From Staphylococcus epidermidis (GTDB lineage: Bacteria; Bacillota; Bacilli; Staphylococcales; Staphylococcaceae): a stretch of 64,000 nucleotides of DNA. Positions 20,100 through 30,644 of the stretch are shown one piece after another. Position 1 is the stretch's first letter. The number at the start of each line of letters is the position of its first letter. Location of the stretch: contig NZ_AP019721.1 of NCBI RefSeq assembly GCF_006742205.1, forward strand, positions 1,674,001 to 1,738,000, in the 5' to 3' direction. Position numbers and translations under genes: made by a program. The notes beneath the pieces are model-generated. The model did no database searches and was not told the DNA's origin. It worked only from the letters and a program-made list of their open reading frames with translations.

Positions 20100-21865
20100 T
20101 ACTTATTACCTCCTTTAGACTTACTTGTGTAGTCACGCTTACGAGGTGGAATTAAACTTACATCTACTGGCTCATAAGTAAATTCTGGCTTTTCACTTCT
20201 ACCTTTATAACGAGCCATGGTTGTTTTTAACCATTCTTCATCATTACGTTCTGGGAATTCAGGTTTGTAATGTGCACCTCTAGATTCGTTACGATTATAT
20301 GCACCAATCGTAATCACACGAGCAAGAACCAACATATTCCATAATTGTCGTGTGAAGAATACTGCTTGGTTGCTCCATGTTTGCGTATCTTCCATATCGA
20401 TATCTTCATAACGTTTCATAAGCTCTTGAATTTTTTTATCTGTTTCAAGCAACTTTTCATTTTCACGAACTACAGTTACGTTAGCTGTCATAATTTCACC
20501 TAATTCACGGTGAAGTTTATAAGCATTTTCAGTTCCACGCATATTTAATAAATGATCAAATCTTTCTTTCTCTTCTTTAACACGAGCTTCGAAAATACTG
20601 TCATCTAGATCTGTATACGATTTTTCAACATTTTCAACATATTTGATAGCGTTAGGACCTGCTACTGTACCTCCATAAATAGCTGAAAGTAAAGAATTGG
20701 CACCTAAACGGTTACCACCATGTTGTGAGAAATCACATTCTCCAGCTGCAAATAACCCTTTGATATTAGTCATTTGATCATAGTCTACGTATAAACCACC
20801 CATTGAATAATGCACTGCTGGGAAGATTTTCATTGGAACTTTACGTGGATCATCACCTGTGAATTTTTCATAAATTTCAATAATACCACCTAATTTAACA
20901 TCCAATTCGTGTGGATCTTTATGAGATAAATCAAGGTATACCATGTTTTCTCCATTGATACCTAACTTTTGGTTAATACAAACATCGAAAATTTCACGTG
21001 TCGCTATATCACGTGGAACCAAGTTACCATAGTCTGGATATTTTTCTTCTAAGAAGTACCAAGGTTTACCATCTTTATACGTCCAAATACGTCCACCTTC
21101 ACCACGAGCTGATTCACTCATAAGACGTAATTTGTCATCTCCAGGAATCGCAGTCGGATGTATTTGGATGAATTCACCATTTGCATAAATCGCACCTTGC
21201 TGATAAACGATTGACGCCGCTGAACCTGTATTAATCATTGAATTCGTCGTTTTACCAAAGATAATACCAGGACCACCTGTTGCCATGATGACAGCATCTG
21301 AACCGAATGATTGAATTTCTGATGTTGTCATATTTTGAGCGACAATACCTCTTGCAGCATCTTCTTCGTCTTTAACAATACCTAGAAATTCCCATCCTTC
21401 GTATTTAGTTACTAAACCATCTACCTCAAATGAACGAACTTGCTCATCTAATGCATAAAGCAATTGTTGACCTGTCGTTGCGCCAGCAAAAGCTGTTCTA
21501 TGATGTAGTGTACCGCCAAAACGTCTAAAGTCTAATAAGCCTTCTTTCGTTCTGTTAAACATAACCCCCATACGATCTAACAGATGGATGATTTTAGGTG
21601 CAGCATCAGCCATTGCTTTGACTGGTGGTTGATTAGCCAGGAAGTCTCCACCATAAACAGTATCATCAAAGTGAATCCACGGTGAATCTCCCTCACCTTT
21701 AGTATTAACAGCACCATTTATGCCACCTTGTGCACAAACAGAGTGCGAACGCTTTACCGGTACAATGGAAAATAAATCTACATGTGCACCTTGTTCTGCC
21801 GCTTTAATTGTTGACATCAGACCAGCTAGTCCTCCACCGACAACAATAATTTTTTTCTCTGCCAT
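20099..21865 (-). CDS. sdhA: Succinate dehydrogenase flavoprotein subunit SdhA
   Basis: A 588-residue flavoprotein that oxidises succinate to fumarate. The FAD dinucleotide fold is IIVVGGGLAGLMSTIKAAEQG at the N-terminus; the segment SVCAQGGINGAVN carries the usual flavinylation neighbourhood (the preceding RSHS), and the active-site segments HPTAIPG and ARGEGGRI follow. HGGNRLGANSLLSAIYGG closes the FAD site. It lies 152 bases after sdhC and overlaps sdhB by one base. Confidence 0.97.
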   Translation of the reverse strand: MAEKKIIVVGGGLAGLMSTIKAAEQGAHVDLFSIVPVKRSHSVCAQGGINGAVNTKGEGDSPWIHFDDTVYGGDFLANQPPVKAMADAAPKIIHLLDRMGVMFNRTKEGLLDFRRFGGTLHHRTAFAGATTGQQLLYALDEQVRSFEVDGLVTKYEGWEFLGIVKDEEDAARGIVAQNMTTSEIQSFGSDAVIMATGGPGIIFGKTTNSMINTGSAASIVYQQGAIYANGEFIQIHPTAIPGDDKLRLMSESARGEGGRIWTYKDGKPWYFLEEKYPDYGNLVPRDIATREIFDVCINQKLGINGENMVYLDLSHKDPHELDVKLGGIIEIYEKFTGDDPRKVPMKIFPAVHYSMGGLYVDYDQMTNIKGLFAAGECDFSQHGGNRLGANSLLSAIYGGTVAGPNAIKYVENVEKSYTDLDDSIFEARVKEEKERFDHLLNMRGTENAYKLHRELGEIMTANVTVVRENEKLLETDKKIQELMKRYEDIDMEDTQTWSNQAVFFTRQLWNMLVLARVITIGAYNRNESRGAHYKPEFPERNDEEWLKTTMARYKGRSEKPEFTYEPVDVSLIPPRKRDYTSKSKGGNK

Positions 21866-22017
21866 AGAAATGTCACTCCCCTGAATATTTAAATCTAAAG
21901 CCCTACTTTTAATTTCAGATATAAACTAAATACGAAACAGTTAATTTTTAACGTTTCATAATTTCTAAGTAGTAAATTTATCTATACTCGCTTGTTTCAA
22001 AATGAAAATTCGTATAC

Positions 22018-22632
22018 TTATATAAACGCAATAACGGCTGCAACACCAATATAAGAAATCACTAAAAATACTATGAGTGAAATCCAAGTAAAAACACGTT
22101 GTGATTTTTTAGATTGTAAAAAGCCCCATGTTACACAAAATGACCATAAACCATTAGCAAAATGGAAAACAACAGCAATGACACAAATAATGTAAAAGAT
22201 TGCCCATAACGGATGTTGTAATGTTTCATGCATTAGATTATAGTCCACAGATTTACCATAAAAAGCTTTTTGCAAACGTGTTTGCCATAAGTGCATTGCA
22301 ATAAAAACAAATGCTAAAATACCACTTACACGTTGGAAGAAAAACATCCAGTTTCTAAATAATGAGTAATGCCCGATGTTCTCCTTAGCAGTGAATGCGA
22401 TGTGTAAACCGAACAAACCATGGTATAACAATGGTATATAAATAAGTATAAATTCCATCACAATAAGGAATGGTAAAGATTCCATAAATCCTGAAGCTCT
22501 ATTAAAAGCTTCAGCACCTTGCGTTGCTTGATGGTTTACCATTAAGTGTACAATTAAAAATGCACCTATCGGAATAACCCCTAATAACGAATGTAATCTT
22601 CTAAGGTAAAATTCATTCTTTGATTGAGCCAA
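22018..22632 (-). CDS. sdhC: Succinate dehydrogenase cytochrome b558 subunit SdhC
   Basis: A 204-residue di-haem membrane anchor of the Bacillus/Staphylococcus type, with five hydrophobic segments. Conserved histidines are in RRLHSLLGVIPIGAFLIVH, LYHGLFGLHI, FIAMHLW and VVFHFANG. The start is TTG (22632) preceded by a GGGGGGA ribosome site. It is first in the sdhCAB operon. A promoter-like TTGTGT, 16-base gap, TATATA lies about 120-150 bases upstream on the minus strand. Confidence 0.95.
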   Translation of the reverse strand: MAQSKNEFYLRRLHSLLGVIPIGAFLIVHLMVNHQATQGAEAFNRASGFMESLPFLIVMEFILIYIPLLYHGLFGLHIAFTAKENIGHYSLFRNWMFFFQRVSGILAFVFIAMHLWQTRLQKAFYGKSVDYNLMHETLQHPLWAIFYIICVIAVVFHFANGLWSFCVTWGFLQSKKSQRVFTWISLIVFLVISYIGVAAVIAFI

Positions 22633-22961
22633 AAAGAGTCCCCCCTGCGAAACATATAATTTAAATTGCTAATTCTTAGAAACTTGTATGCAAAATGCCC
22701 TAAAGTTTTACATAAAAGACCAGCGTTGATTTACTTTTTTATTTAGTACTTGTCTATATAATTAATATCGACCTATACACAAGTAGGACTTAAAAAAGTA
22801 AAAAGCCAGTCATTGAGCAGAAAGTTTAAAAGTTTTGGAAATCTATTAGTTGTGACAATCAACATGAAGTGATAACTCTTCTTATTTAGAAAACGCTTCC
22901 ATACAACTTTAAAAAAATTAGCTTTTGTTACGTACATTGTAACATTAATTTCACAATTTTT
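22633..22961. other. Intergenic region upstream of sdhC
   Basis: About 330 AT-rich bases between sdhC and the uvrC-end hairpin. The minus strand holds the candidate sdh promoter (about 22757-22785). A 71-codon minus-strand frame here has no ribosome site and looks accidental. No other element is seen. Confidence 0.4.
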
Positions 22962-22986
22962 GGGCATGAGAATGATTCTCATGCCC
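22962..22986. promoter_or_regulatory. Strong palindrome after uvrC with Fur-box-like core
   Basis: GGGCATGAGAAT and ATTCTCATGCCC flank a single G, a 12-bp perfect arm palindrome. The core TGAGAATGATTCTCA (22967-22981) matches 12 of 14 arm positions of the 7-1-7 Fur consensus (TGATAATNATTATCA). As a terminator it would suit plus-strand transcription (CTTTTT follows), not uvrC, where As follow. Hence it is either a uvrC 3'-end hairpin of unusual form or an iron-responsive site. Confidence 0.45.
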
Positions 22987-22998
22987 ACTTTTTAATAA

Positions 22999-24783
22999 TT
23001 ATTTGTTTTGTAACGCGTTTTGAAGGTTTTTAGCAACCTTTTCAGGCAAGCCTGCTTGTCGTAATTCATCAAAGGATGCTTCTTTCATTTTCTTAATCGA
23101 TCCAAATGTACGTAATAATGAAGTTTTTCTCTTAGTTCCAATACCATCAATGTCATCTAGAACAGATTTCAGACCTGTTTTTTGACGTGTTTGTCGGTGG
23201 AATGTAATTGCAAATCGATGAACCTCATCTTGTATGCGGTGTAATAGATAAAATGCTTGACTGTTCTTTTTTAAAGGTACTATTTCAGCACTTGCTCCAT
23301 AAAGTAGTTCAGATGTTTGGTGTTTATCATTTTTTTGTAAACCAGCAACTGGTATATCTAGCCCAAGCTCATTTTCGAGTACATCCATCACACCATTCAT
23401 ATGACCTTTCCCACCATCAACTATTATTAAATCTGGTAGAGGTAGCCCCTCGTTGAGTACACGTGTATAGCGTCTACGAACGACCTCTCTCATAGATTTA
23501 TAATCATCAGGTCCTTCCACTGTTTTAATCTTATATTTTCGATAATCTTTTTTATGAGGTTTGCCATCTACAAATGTAACCATTGCTGAAACTGGATCAA
23601 CACCTTGAATATTTGAATTATCAAAAGCTTCAATTCTTATTGGTGTTTGGATACCCATACGCTCTCCTAATTCTTCAATTGCTTTGATTGTTCTTGACTC
23701 ATCTCTAGCAATTAATTCAAATTTATTATCGAGTTGTACTTCAGCATTGTGATTCGCTAAATTAATCATGTCTTTTTTAGCTCCTCGTACTGGTTGAACA
23801 ATCTTAGTATCTACCACTGACTGAATGATGTCTTTATCAAGATTTTTAGGTACATGAACTTCCTTAGGTAATAGATGCTGATTTAAACTATAAAATTGAC
23901 CTATAAAAGTATAAAATTCTTCTTCCTCTGTTTGTTGTAACGGTATCATTGTAGCATCACGTTTTATCATATTACCTTGTCTAACGAAGAAGACTTGAAC
24001 ACACATCCAGCCTTTAGAAACACTATAACCAAAAACATCTCTAATTGTATTATCTGAAGACATAATCTTTTGTTTTTTAGTTAAATTGTGAATGTGTTGA
24101 ATCATATCTCTATATTCTTTTGCTTGTTCAAAATCTAACTGTTCACTCGCTTTATTCATGCGGTCTTCTAAATGATGCAAAATTGTTTTATCTTCCCCAT
24201 TTAGAAAGTCCGTAATTTCTTTTGTCATTTGAGCATACTTCTCTAAATCAACATCATAGACACACGGTCCCATGCATTGTCCAATATGGTAATAAAGACA
24301 CAGCTTATCTGGCATATTATCGCATTTTCTAAATGGATAGATACGATCAAGTAATTTCTTTGTTTCTTGTGCAGAATATGCATTAGGGTATGGACCAAAG
24401 TATTTGCCTGAATTCTTTTTTACAGTACGAGTAACAAGTAATCGTGGATGCTTTTCTTTGGTAATTTTAATAAAAGGGTAACTTTTATCATCTTTTAATA
24501 AAATATTATATCGGGGTTGATACTGTTTTATAAGATTAAGCTCTAGCAGTAGCGATTCTGTCTCACTTGATGTCACGATAAATTCAAAGTTACGTATTTC
24601 TCCAACCAAACGGGTTGTTTTAGCATCATGTGCGCCTGTAAAATAAGAACGTAGACGATTTCTTAAACGCTTTGCCTTCCCCACATATATAACCTGATCA
24701 TTTCTATCTTTCATTAAGTAACAACCCGGCTCTAAAGGGACTACGTTTAATTTTTCTTTAATTTTCTTTTGATATTCCTCCAA
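22999..24783 (-). CDS. uvrC: UvrABC system protein C (excinuclease subunit UvrC)
   Basis: A 594-residue endonuclease that makes both incisions of nucleotide excision repair. The GIY-YIG domain ([20 protein letters not shown]) is N-terminal, a UVR helical pair lies near residues 200-235, the RNase H-like C-terminal nuclease includes [10 protein letters not shown] and [12 protein letters not shown], and helix-hairpin-helix motifs end the protein. I start at TTG 24783 (MEEYQKKI), 6 bases after AGGAGG; the longer frame would begin upstream of that site. The length agrees with S. aureus UvrC (593). Confidence 0.96.
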   Translation of the reverse strand: MEEYQKKIKEKLNVVPLEPGCYLMKDRNDQVIYVGKAKRLRNRLRSYFTGAHDAKTTRLVGEIRNFEFIVTSSETESLLLELNLIKQYQPRYNILLKDDKSYPFIKITKEKHPRLLVTRTVKKNSGKYFGPYPNAYSAQETKKLLDRIYPFRKCDNMPDKLCLYYHIGQCMGPCVYDVDLEKYAQMTKEITDFLNGEDKTILHHLEDRMNKASEQLDFEQAKEYRDMIQHIHNLTKKQKIMSSDNTIRDVFGYSVSKGWMCVQVFFVRQGNMIKRDATMIPLQQTEEEEFYTFIGQFYSLNQHLLPKEVHVPKNLDKDIIQSVVDTKIVQPVRGAKKDMINLANHNAEVQLDNKFELIARDESRTIKAIEELGERMGIQTPIRIEAFDNSNIQGVDPVSAMVTFVDGKPHKKDYRKYKIKTVEGPDDYKSMREVVRRRYTRVLNEGLPLPDLIIVDGGKGHMNGVMDVLENELGLDIPVAGLQKNDKHQTSELLYGASAEIVPLKKNSQAFYLLHRIQDEVHRFAITFHRQTRQKTGLKSVLDDIDGIGTKRKTSLLRTFGSIKKMKEASFDELRQAGLPEKVAKNLQNALQNK

Positions 24784-24825
24784 AGGGCTCCTCCTTTCCA
24801 TTATCAAATTGATTAATGAAAACAA

Positions 24826-24870
24826 AATAAAGCTGGAGCAATTACTCAATGTAATGCCCCAGTCTTTATT
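24826..24870 (-). terminator. Terminator after trxA
   Basis: An interrupted stem of AATAAAG-CTGG-GCA-TTAC type (24826-24870) with one bulge, followed on the minus strand by TTTTGTTTTC. It starts 11 bases after the trxA stop. Confidence 0.7.
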
Positions 24871-24880
24871 TATGTTAATC

Positions 24881-25195
24881 TTATAGATGTTTATCTAATA
24901 CTTCTGCCAAGTTTTCTTTAGGTTGGAAACCTACAACTTTATCAACTGGTTCGCCATCTTTAAATACAATTAAAGTTGGGATACTCATTACTTCATATTT
25001 CGCTGCAGTTGATGGGTTTTCGTCAACATCTAATTTTAAGATGTCAGCTTTACCATCATAGTCTCCTGCTAGTTCTTCTAAAACTGGTGCAATCATTTTA
25101 CAAGGTCCACACCAAGTCGCCCAGAAATCAACTAATTTAACACCAGATTCAATTTTGCTATCAAAATCAGAATCAGTTACTTTTACGATTGCCAT
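24881..25195 (-). CDS. trxA: Thioredoxin TrxA
   Basis: A 104-residue cytoplasmic disulfide reductase. The redox motif WCGPC lies at residues 28-32, with the cis-proline loop [12 protein letters not shown]. Thioredoxin serves ribonucleotide reductase and general thiol repair and is essential in S. aureus. It has its own extended -10 promoter (TGTTATAAT, hexamer 25231-25236) and terminator, so it is monocistronic. The AAGGAGG ribosome site lies close to the ATG. Confidence 0.98.
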   Translation of the reverse strand: MAIVKVTDSDFDSKIESGVKLVDFWATWCGPCKMIAPVLEELAGDYDGKADILKLDVDENPSTAAKYEVMSIPTLIVFKDGEPVDKVVGFQPKENLAEVLDKHL

Positions 25196-25230
25196 AATGC
25201 CAATCCTCCTTAATTTTCAATGATGAACAA

Positions 25231-25239
25231 ATTATAACA
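25231..25239 (-). promoter_or_regulatory. Extended -10 promoter of trxA
   Basis: TGTTATAAT on the minus strand, 36 bases upstream of the trxA ATG, matching the extended -10 consensus. No good -35 box is seen. Confidence 0.6.
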
Positions 25240-25453
25240 GAGATTAATCACCTTTGCATTATAGATGCTCTTAACACACTTAGCGAGTTTAGAGCGTCTT
25301 AACACACTAGTTATTAGGCTAATGTGCGCCCTTGTCCTCTCTTAAACTTTATACTTGATATTAAGCACTTTTTATTAAATATTTTTAATACTGAGTTCTA
25401 TAAAATTGTCCATTTAATTATTCAGATATAGTCACATTACTCATATCTTAAGG

Positions 25454-27802
25454 TTACTTGAGTTCTGCCACAGTGACACCAAATCCACCTTCATTAGGCA
25501 TACCTCCTCTAAATTGTCTAACGCTTTTATGTTTTTTCAAATGTTGTTGAACACCTTTTTGAAGTGCTCCCGTACCTTTACCATGAATAATATAAACTTG
25601 TTCGTAATTGCTTAAAACCGCCTGATCAAGATATTGATCTAATTCATTTAAAGCTTCTTCGTAACGATATCCTCTTAAATCAAGTTCTGTTTTAATAGTT
25701 TGTCTATTTTGTCTTGTTACCATTTTTGTAGGTTTTTCTTTTTTCTTTTTCGTTTTTTCTAAATCTTCAATAGGTAATTTCATTTTAATAATTCCCATTT
25801 GTACAACTGCTTCTTCGTTACCTACAAGTTCAAGCACTTCACCTTTTTGACCGTAAGATAGAACTTTCACTTCATCTCCAGCATGAATCGTATCATACTT
25901 TTTCTTTTGAACATGTTGCTTAATTGATTTTGCCTCATATTGATCATCAAGTTGTTTCTTTTTATCAATTAATTCATGTTCCTTTACTTCAGCGCCCTTA
26001 TGATCTCTTAGATTTCTAAGTTCTTTAAGAATTTCGTCCGCTTCTTTAGTCGCAGATTTCACACGCTGATTAGCTTTTTCTTTAGCTTCCTCCATCAAAG
26101 ATTTCTCATAATTTTGATACTGTTGATATTGTTTAGACAAGGCATCGTGAGTTTCCTGTGCTTCTCTCACAAGTCTATCTAATTCTATTCGTTGTTGGTC
26201 AACACGTTTTGAATTGTGTTCTAATGATTCAATCATGGCATTGATTTCTTGCTCGTCTGTCCCTATCATTGTCTTAGCTTTATTAATGATGTTGAGACTT
26301 AGACCAAGTTTTTTTGAAATGTCGAAGGCATTAGATCGCCCTGGAACACCCATTAATAATTTATAAGTCGGACTCAGAGTATCAACGTCAAATTCAACAC
26401 TTGCATTCATGACACCTTCACGATTATAACTATAAGCTTTTAATTCAGGGTAATGTGTTGTCGCCATAACTAAAGATCCTAAACGACGTACATAATCTAA
26501 GATACTCATTGCGAGTGCCGCACCTTCACTTGGATCTGTACCTGCGCCTAGTTCATCAAATAAAATCAGACTATTTTGATCTGCATCCTGTAATATTTCC
26601 ACTATATTTTTCATGTGAGATGAAAACGTTGATAATGATTGTTCTATAGATTGTTCATCTCCAATATCACAATACACATTTTCAAAGATACTTAATTGGC
26701 TTCCATCCAGTGTAGGAATTAACAATCCTGACTGTGCCATGACAATTATCAAACCTAGCGTTTTTAAAGTGACAGTCTTACCACCCGTGTTTGGTCCAGT
26801 AATAATGACAGTTTCTACATCGTCAATAAATTCAATTGTATTTGCTACAACAGTATCTTTGTCTAATAAAGGGTGAAATGCATTGGGTAAATATATCGTT
26901 CGCTCCTCTTTAAATGTAGGTTTTGTTCCTTTTATAGTGCGCGCATAACGAGCTTTAGCAATTAAAAAATCGATTTGACCCATGACCGATTCAGCAACGA
27001 GTAATGCATCAGATTCCGCCGAAACTAATCCCGTCAATTCAGTCAATATACGTTCACGTTCAACTGCTTCATCATTACGCAAACGACTAATTTGATTATT
27101 CATCTCTACAACAGAATTCGGTTCAATATATAGTGTTTGTCCTGATGCCGATTGGTCATGAACAATACCATTGAAATCTTGTCTATATTCAGCTTTCACC
27201 GGAATAACATTGCGATCATTTCTTACTGTTACAATTGCATCAGATAGTTTTTTTTGATTCCCTTGATTTTTCACTATTCTATCTAAATTTTGACGAATCC
27301 GTTGATTTGTTCTTGAAATTTTACTTCTAATACTTTGTAAAGTATAACTCGCATGGTCAAATAAATCGTGTGCATCACATTTTTCATTAATTTCTTTAAA
27401 TAAATCTGTAAGTATCGGTAGATGATTCATTTTATCATGCAGTATAGGATACTTAACCTCTTCATCTTCCTCTAGCATTTGATTGTAAAATGTTTTAAAT
27501 TGATTTTGCACTTGAACTAGGCGTTTAATTCTGTTTAATTCTCCCACATTTAAAACGCCTCCTATGCTAGCCCTATGAACAAGTGGAGACACTTTTGCTA
27601 GACCACTTAAGCTTGGTAATCGATGCTTGTTATAGATTTGTGAAATTTCATCTGTTTCATTCATTTGAAATTCTACTGTATCGAAATTACTAGCGGGAGC
27701 CATCTCTTGTACTTTTTCACGACCTAAATCACTTATAGTTTCATCAGCCACAAATGATTTAATCTTTTCAAATTCCAAGACATCTAATGTTTTTTGTCTC
27801 AT
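25454..27802 (-). CDS. mutS2: MutS2 (ribosome collision/recombination factor with Smr domain)
   Basis: A 782-residue ABC-type ATPase related to MutS but lacking the mismatch-recognition domain. Walker A GPNTGGKT is at residues 336-343, Walker B in [21 protein letters not shown], a long coiled coil spans about 505-610, and a C-terminal Smr nuclease domain follows ([28 protein letters not shown]). In Bacillus MutS2 splits collided ribosomes; older work gives a role in suppressing recombination. It begins 10 bases after polX. Confidence 0.96.
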   Translation of the reverse strand: MRQKTLDVLEFEKIKSFVADETISDLGREKVQEMAPASNFDTVEFQMNETDEISQIYNKHRLPSLSGLAKVSPLVHRASIGGVLNVGELNRIKRLVQVQNQFKTFYNQMLEEDEEVKYPILHDKMNHLPILTDLFKEINEKCDAHDLFDHASYTLQSIRSKISRTNQRIRQNLDRIVKNQGNQKKLSDAIVTVRNDRNVIPVKAEYRQDFNGIVHDQSASGQTLYIEPNSVVEMNNQISRLRNDEAVERERILTELTGLVSAESDALLVAESVMGQIDFLIAKARYARTIKGTKPTFKEERTIYLPNAFHPLLDKDTVVANTIEFIDDVETVIITGPNTGGKTVTLKTLGLIIVMAQSGLLIPTLDGSQLSIFENVYCDIGDEQSIEQSLSTFSSHMKNIVEILQDADQNSLILFDELGAGTDPSEGAALAMSILDYVRRLGSLVMATTHYPELKAYSYNREGVMNASVEFDVDTLSPTYKLLMGVPGRSNAFDISKKLGLSLNIINKAKTMIGTDEQEINAMIESLEHNSKRVDQQRIELDRLVREAQETHDALSKQYQQYQNYEKSLMEEAKEKANQRVKSATKEADEILKELRNLRDHKGAEVKEHELIDKKKQLDDQYEAKSIKQHVQKKKYDTIHAGDEVKVLSYGQKGEVLELVGNEEAVVQMGIIKMKLPIEDLEKTKKKKEKPTKMVTRQNRQTIKTELDLRGYRYEEALNELDQYLDQAVLSNYEQVYIIHGKGTGALQKGVQQHLKKHKSVRQFRGGMPNEGGFGVTVAELK

Positions 27803-27811
27803 GCAATCCCT

Positions 27812-29521
27812 CTATTTCTTATATTTATTCGTTTCAACAAATGAGCGAAAGGCTTCCTTCGTCATTGTATTAATGACCCTCTCTTTATTGACAAATCCTT
27901 TTTGTGCAGTAGCAACACCATATTTCATGAAATCAAGATGATTTGTATGATGAGCATCCGTATTAATTGTCAACTTAACCTTTGGATATTTACGAACGAT
28001 TTCTGCATTTAAATCTAAACGATGCGGATTTGCGTTAATCTCTAAAATTGTATTTGTTTCTTCGGCTAAATTCATTAACTTTTCAATATTTGCTTTATAA
28101 CCTTTTCTACGTCCAATAATACGACCGGTTGGATGAGCAATGTGACGCACATATGGATTTCTACATGCTGTTTCCAAACGTTTCATGATTTCGTCTTCAG
28201 ATTGATTAAAGTTTTGATGAATAGCTGCGATAACATAATCAAGCTGTGCCAAAACTTCATCATCGTAATCTAATGTTCCATCAGGTAAAATGTCCATTTC
28301 CGTTCCTGAATATATGTCTATTTCTTTATATTCTTCATTTAATTGCTTTATTTCTTCATTTTGTCTTAGCAGACGGTCGACTTGTAATCCATGAGCTACT
28401 TTTAAACTTTGTGAGTGATCTGTAATGACCATAAATTCATAACCTTTTTCAATATTTGCCTCAATCATTTCTTTAATCGAAAAGGCACCATCACTATATG
28501 TTGTGTGCATATGCAAATCTCCATTGATATCATCTAATTGAATGATTTGACTCAGATCTTTATCAAACTCACTACCATCTTCACGCATGGCAGGCGCAAT
28601 CCAATCTACACCAAAATGATGATAGATCGCTTCTTCACTTTGTAATTGTAATAGCTTACCATCTTGTTGTTCGATACCATACTCACTAACCTTTTCGTCG
28701 CGTGCTTTTGCTAATTGTCTTATTCTAATATTATGATCCTTCGAACCGGTGAAGTGTTGTAAGGTATGGTAAAAGGCAGCAGGTTCTATCAATCTAAAAT
28801 CAACGCCAATCGTCTCATCATCATAAGCTAATTCCAGAGAAATTTTAGTATCCCCAACAGCAACATCTTTGACTTTATTCGGAATACGAAGTAATTGTTG
28901 TTGAACTTTTTTAGGCTCCGATGTACTAATAATGAAATCTAAATCTTTACTCATTTCCTTATATCTTCGAAAACTACCAGCAGTTGAATATTGTTCAACT
29001 CCTTCTAACTGTTCAATAAATTTTACAATTTCTTGGTTGAGTCCTCTCATTAGCTCTATAGGATAACGATCTTTTTTAGCACCTATCGACTTCACTGCTT
29101 CTAAAATGTTTTGCTCTGTTTTTTTTGCAAAACCTTTTAAAGTACTAACCTTACCTTCTTCACAGGCTTGTTGAAGTGTTTCTTTATCTGTAATTTGAAG
29201 TTCATGATATAGTTTTGCTATTTTTTTACTGCCTAATCCCTGTATTTTCAAAAGTGGCACTAACCCTTCAGGTACTTCATCTTGAAGTGTTTGAAGGGTC
29301 GATGATTGACCTTGTGTTTTAAATTCATTAATAACTTCTCCTACGCCTTTTCCAATGCCTTTAAGTTCTGTTACATCATCAATCTCTTCTAATGTACGCT
29401 CATCAACCTCTAAACTTTGTGCGGCTTTTCTATACGCTGAAACTTTAAATGTATTTTCTCCTTTTAGCTCCATATATATAGCTATTTTTTCTAATAATTG
29501 AATTACATCTTTTTTTGTCAT
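27812..29521 (-). CDS. polX: DNA polymerase X family protein with PHP domain
   Basis: A 569-residue repair polymerase. An N-terminal 8-kDa-like domain and helix-hairpin-helix motifs (LKGIGKGVGEVI, IQGLGSKKIAKL) precede the nucleotidyl-transferase segment GSFRRYKEMSKDLDFIIS. The C-terminal PHP phosphoesterase domain has INGDLHMHTTYSDG, VITDHSQS and NTDAHH. I start at ATG 29521, with GGAGTG 8 bases upstream, which trims 11 codons from the longest frame. It lies just before mutS2. Confidence 0.95.
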   Translation of the reverse strand: MTKKDVIQLLEKIAIYMELKGENTFKVSAYRKAAQSLEVDERTLEEIDDVTELKGIGKGVGEVINEFKTQGQSSTLQTLQDEVPEGLVPLLKIQGLGSKKIAKLYHELQITDKETLQQACEEGKVSTLKGFAKKTEQNILEAVKSIGAKKDRYPIELMRGLNQEIVKFIEQLEGVEQYSTAGSFRRYKEMSKDLDFIISTSEPKKVQQQLLRIPNKVKDVAVGDTKISLELAYDDETIGVDFRLIEPAAFYHTLQHFTGSKDHNIRIRQLAKARDEKVSEYGIEQQDGKLLQLQSEEAIYHHFGVDWIAPAMREDGSEFDKDLSQIIQLDDINGDLHMHTTYSDGAFSIKEMIEANIEKGYEFMVITDHSQSLKVAHGLQVDRLLRQNEEIKQLNEEYKEIDIYSGTEMDILPDGTLDYDDEVLAQLDYVIAAIHQNFNQSEDEIMKRLETACRNPYVRHIAHPTGRIIGRRKGYKANIEKLMNLAEETNTILEINANPHRLDLNAEIVRKYPKVKLTINTDAHHTNHLDFMKYGVATAQKGFVNKERVINTMTKEAFRSFVETNKYKK

Positions 29522-29532
29522 CAATATCACTC

Positions 29533-29582
29533 CATAAAAAGAAGACCAGGACATAACATTAACGTTCGAATTTGTCCTGACC
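29533..29582 (-). terminator. Hairpin between cvpA and polX
   Basis: GACCAGGACA (29544-29553) and TGTCCTGACC (29573-29582) pair with two G-U pairs around a 19-base loop, followed on the minus strand by TTCTTTTTAT. It starts about 13 bases after the cvpA stop and overlaps the polX leader. Confidence 0.7.
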
Positions 29583-29595
29583 TCATGTCATTACT

Positions 29596-30117
29596 TTATA
29601 AATTTAAAATAAATTGTGATAAATAAGGAATTTGTTCAATCACAACTCGACTTACTAGCGATTGAGATAATTGGTACTGTATAAATGAATGCGGATATAG
29701 CGATAATAAATAAAGTCCAATTTGTAAATATATAAAAACCGATATGATACTCAAAACGACACTAGATATCCGACTTACTAAATGTATCTTTTTATACGTT
29801 ATTATATTATCAAATGTAACAACAACTAGATACAAAATAAGCTTACACATACCAAATATTATAATAAATGCTATCACTTTTTCAAATCTGTATTGCAAAT
29901 GATCATAAGGTATAGTATAGACCATATCAAACGCCACCGTTTTCGGAAATGGCACAAATACAACTAAACGTTGCGCAATCGATTGATAATGTTGTGACGC
30001 AATATATAAAGATACAATTGAAGAAGCAAAGTGCAATATCGATAACCAAATACCTCTACGAAACCCTATCACTATAAAGTAACAAATAATAAGAAGAACA
30101 ACTATATCAATGAGCAT
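29596..30117 (-). CDS. CvpA-family membrane protein (YshB-like)
   Basis: A 173-residue protein with four hydrophobic segments, matching the CvpA/YshB family, named for colicin V production in E. coli; its function in Firmicutes is unknown. The N-terminal pattern IDIVVLLIICYFIVIGFRRGIW is typical. Its ATG is immediately adjacent to the zapA stop, so the two are translationally coupled. It ends before a terminator that separates it from polX. Confidence 0.85.
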   Translation of the reverse strand: MLIDIVVLLIICYFIVIGFRRGIWLSILHFASSIVSLYIASQHYQSIAQRLVVFVPFPKTVAFDMVYTIPYDHLQYRFEKVIAFIIIFGMCKLILYLVVVTFDNIITYKKIHLVSRISSVVLSIISVFIYLQIGLYLLSLYPHSFIQYQLSQSLVSRVVIEQIPYLSQFILNL

Positions 30118-30384
30118 TTATTCATCTCTTTGTTTTAATTGATTTATTTCTTGTTGTAATCGTCTGTTCTCTTCTTCTAATATAACTTTCTCATGCATAA
30201 TATTCACAGATGTTAAAATCGCTTTTCGAGTTGTATCTAAACCTGCTGATTTTTGACCTAATTCTTGCATTTTTTCATCAACAAGATGTGCTACATAACG
30301 AATATGTTCAGGGCTATCTTCGCCAATGATTGTGAAATGTTGATCATTAATCGTAACATTTATTCTATTTTTAAATTCACCCAT
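30118..30384 (-). CDS. zapA: Cell division protein ZapA
   Basis: An 88-residue FtsZ-ring-stabilising protein. The N-terminal beta region (NRINVTINDQHFTIIGEDSPEHIRYVA) is followed by a helical coiled coil rich in Glu/Gln/Leu (EENRRLQQEINQLKQRDE). It dimerises and cross-links FtsZ filaments. A recognisable promoter lies about 115-145 bases upstream. It is transcribed with the cvpA-type gene. Confidence 0.93.
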   Translation of the reverse strand: MGEFKNRINVTINDQHFTIIGEDSPEHIRYVAHLVDEKMQELGQKSAGLDTTRKAILTSVNIMHEKVILEEENRRLQQEINQLKQRDE

Positions 30385-30498
30385 ACTAATTTCTCCTGAC
30401 CTTGGATTAAAATGATTTTAACTTAAGCAATTTTTTCAAATTCCAATTTATTAAATTGTAAATTGTAGTATTTTACATATTTTTACTTATCATCAAAT

Positions 30499-30528
30499 AT
30501 TATACATGAGTGTAAATACCGATGTAAA
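30499..30528 (-). promoter_or_regulatory. Promoter of zapA-cvpA
   Basis: On the minus strand TTTACA, an 18-base spacer and TATAAT. It implies an untranslated leader of about 105 bases. Confidence 0.65.
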
Positions 30529-30586
30529 CGTCTGTTATTAAAAGATAATACAGATGACATATTCAACAAAATCATTTAAGACTATA

Positions 30587-30615
30587 TTCAATATTAAAAT
30601 TTGATAAAATATAAA
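30587..30615 (+). promoter_or_regulatory. Candidate promoter of rnhC
   Basis: TTCAAT (30587-30592), a 17-base spacer and TATAAA (30610-30615), 30 bases before the rnhC ATG. Confidence 0.5.
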
Positions 30616-30644
30616 AGAGTACAAAAAAAGAGAGGATTCAATTA

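Noticed and set aside
22773..22988. A 71-codon minus-strand frame upstream of sdhC
   Set aside because: No ribosome site and no family resemblance; it covers the Fur-like palindrome and promoter region.
25265..25320. Direct repeat CTTAACACACT twice between trxA and mutS2
   Set aside because: Only two short copies, no structure or T run; insufficient to call a terminator or operator.
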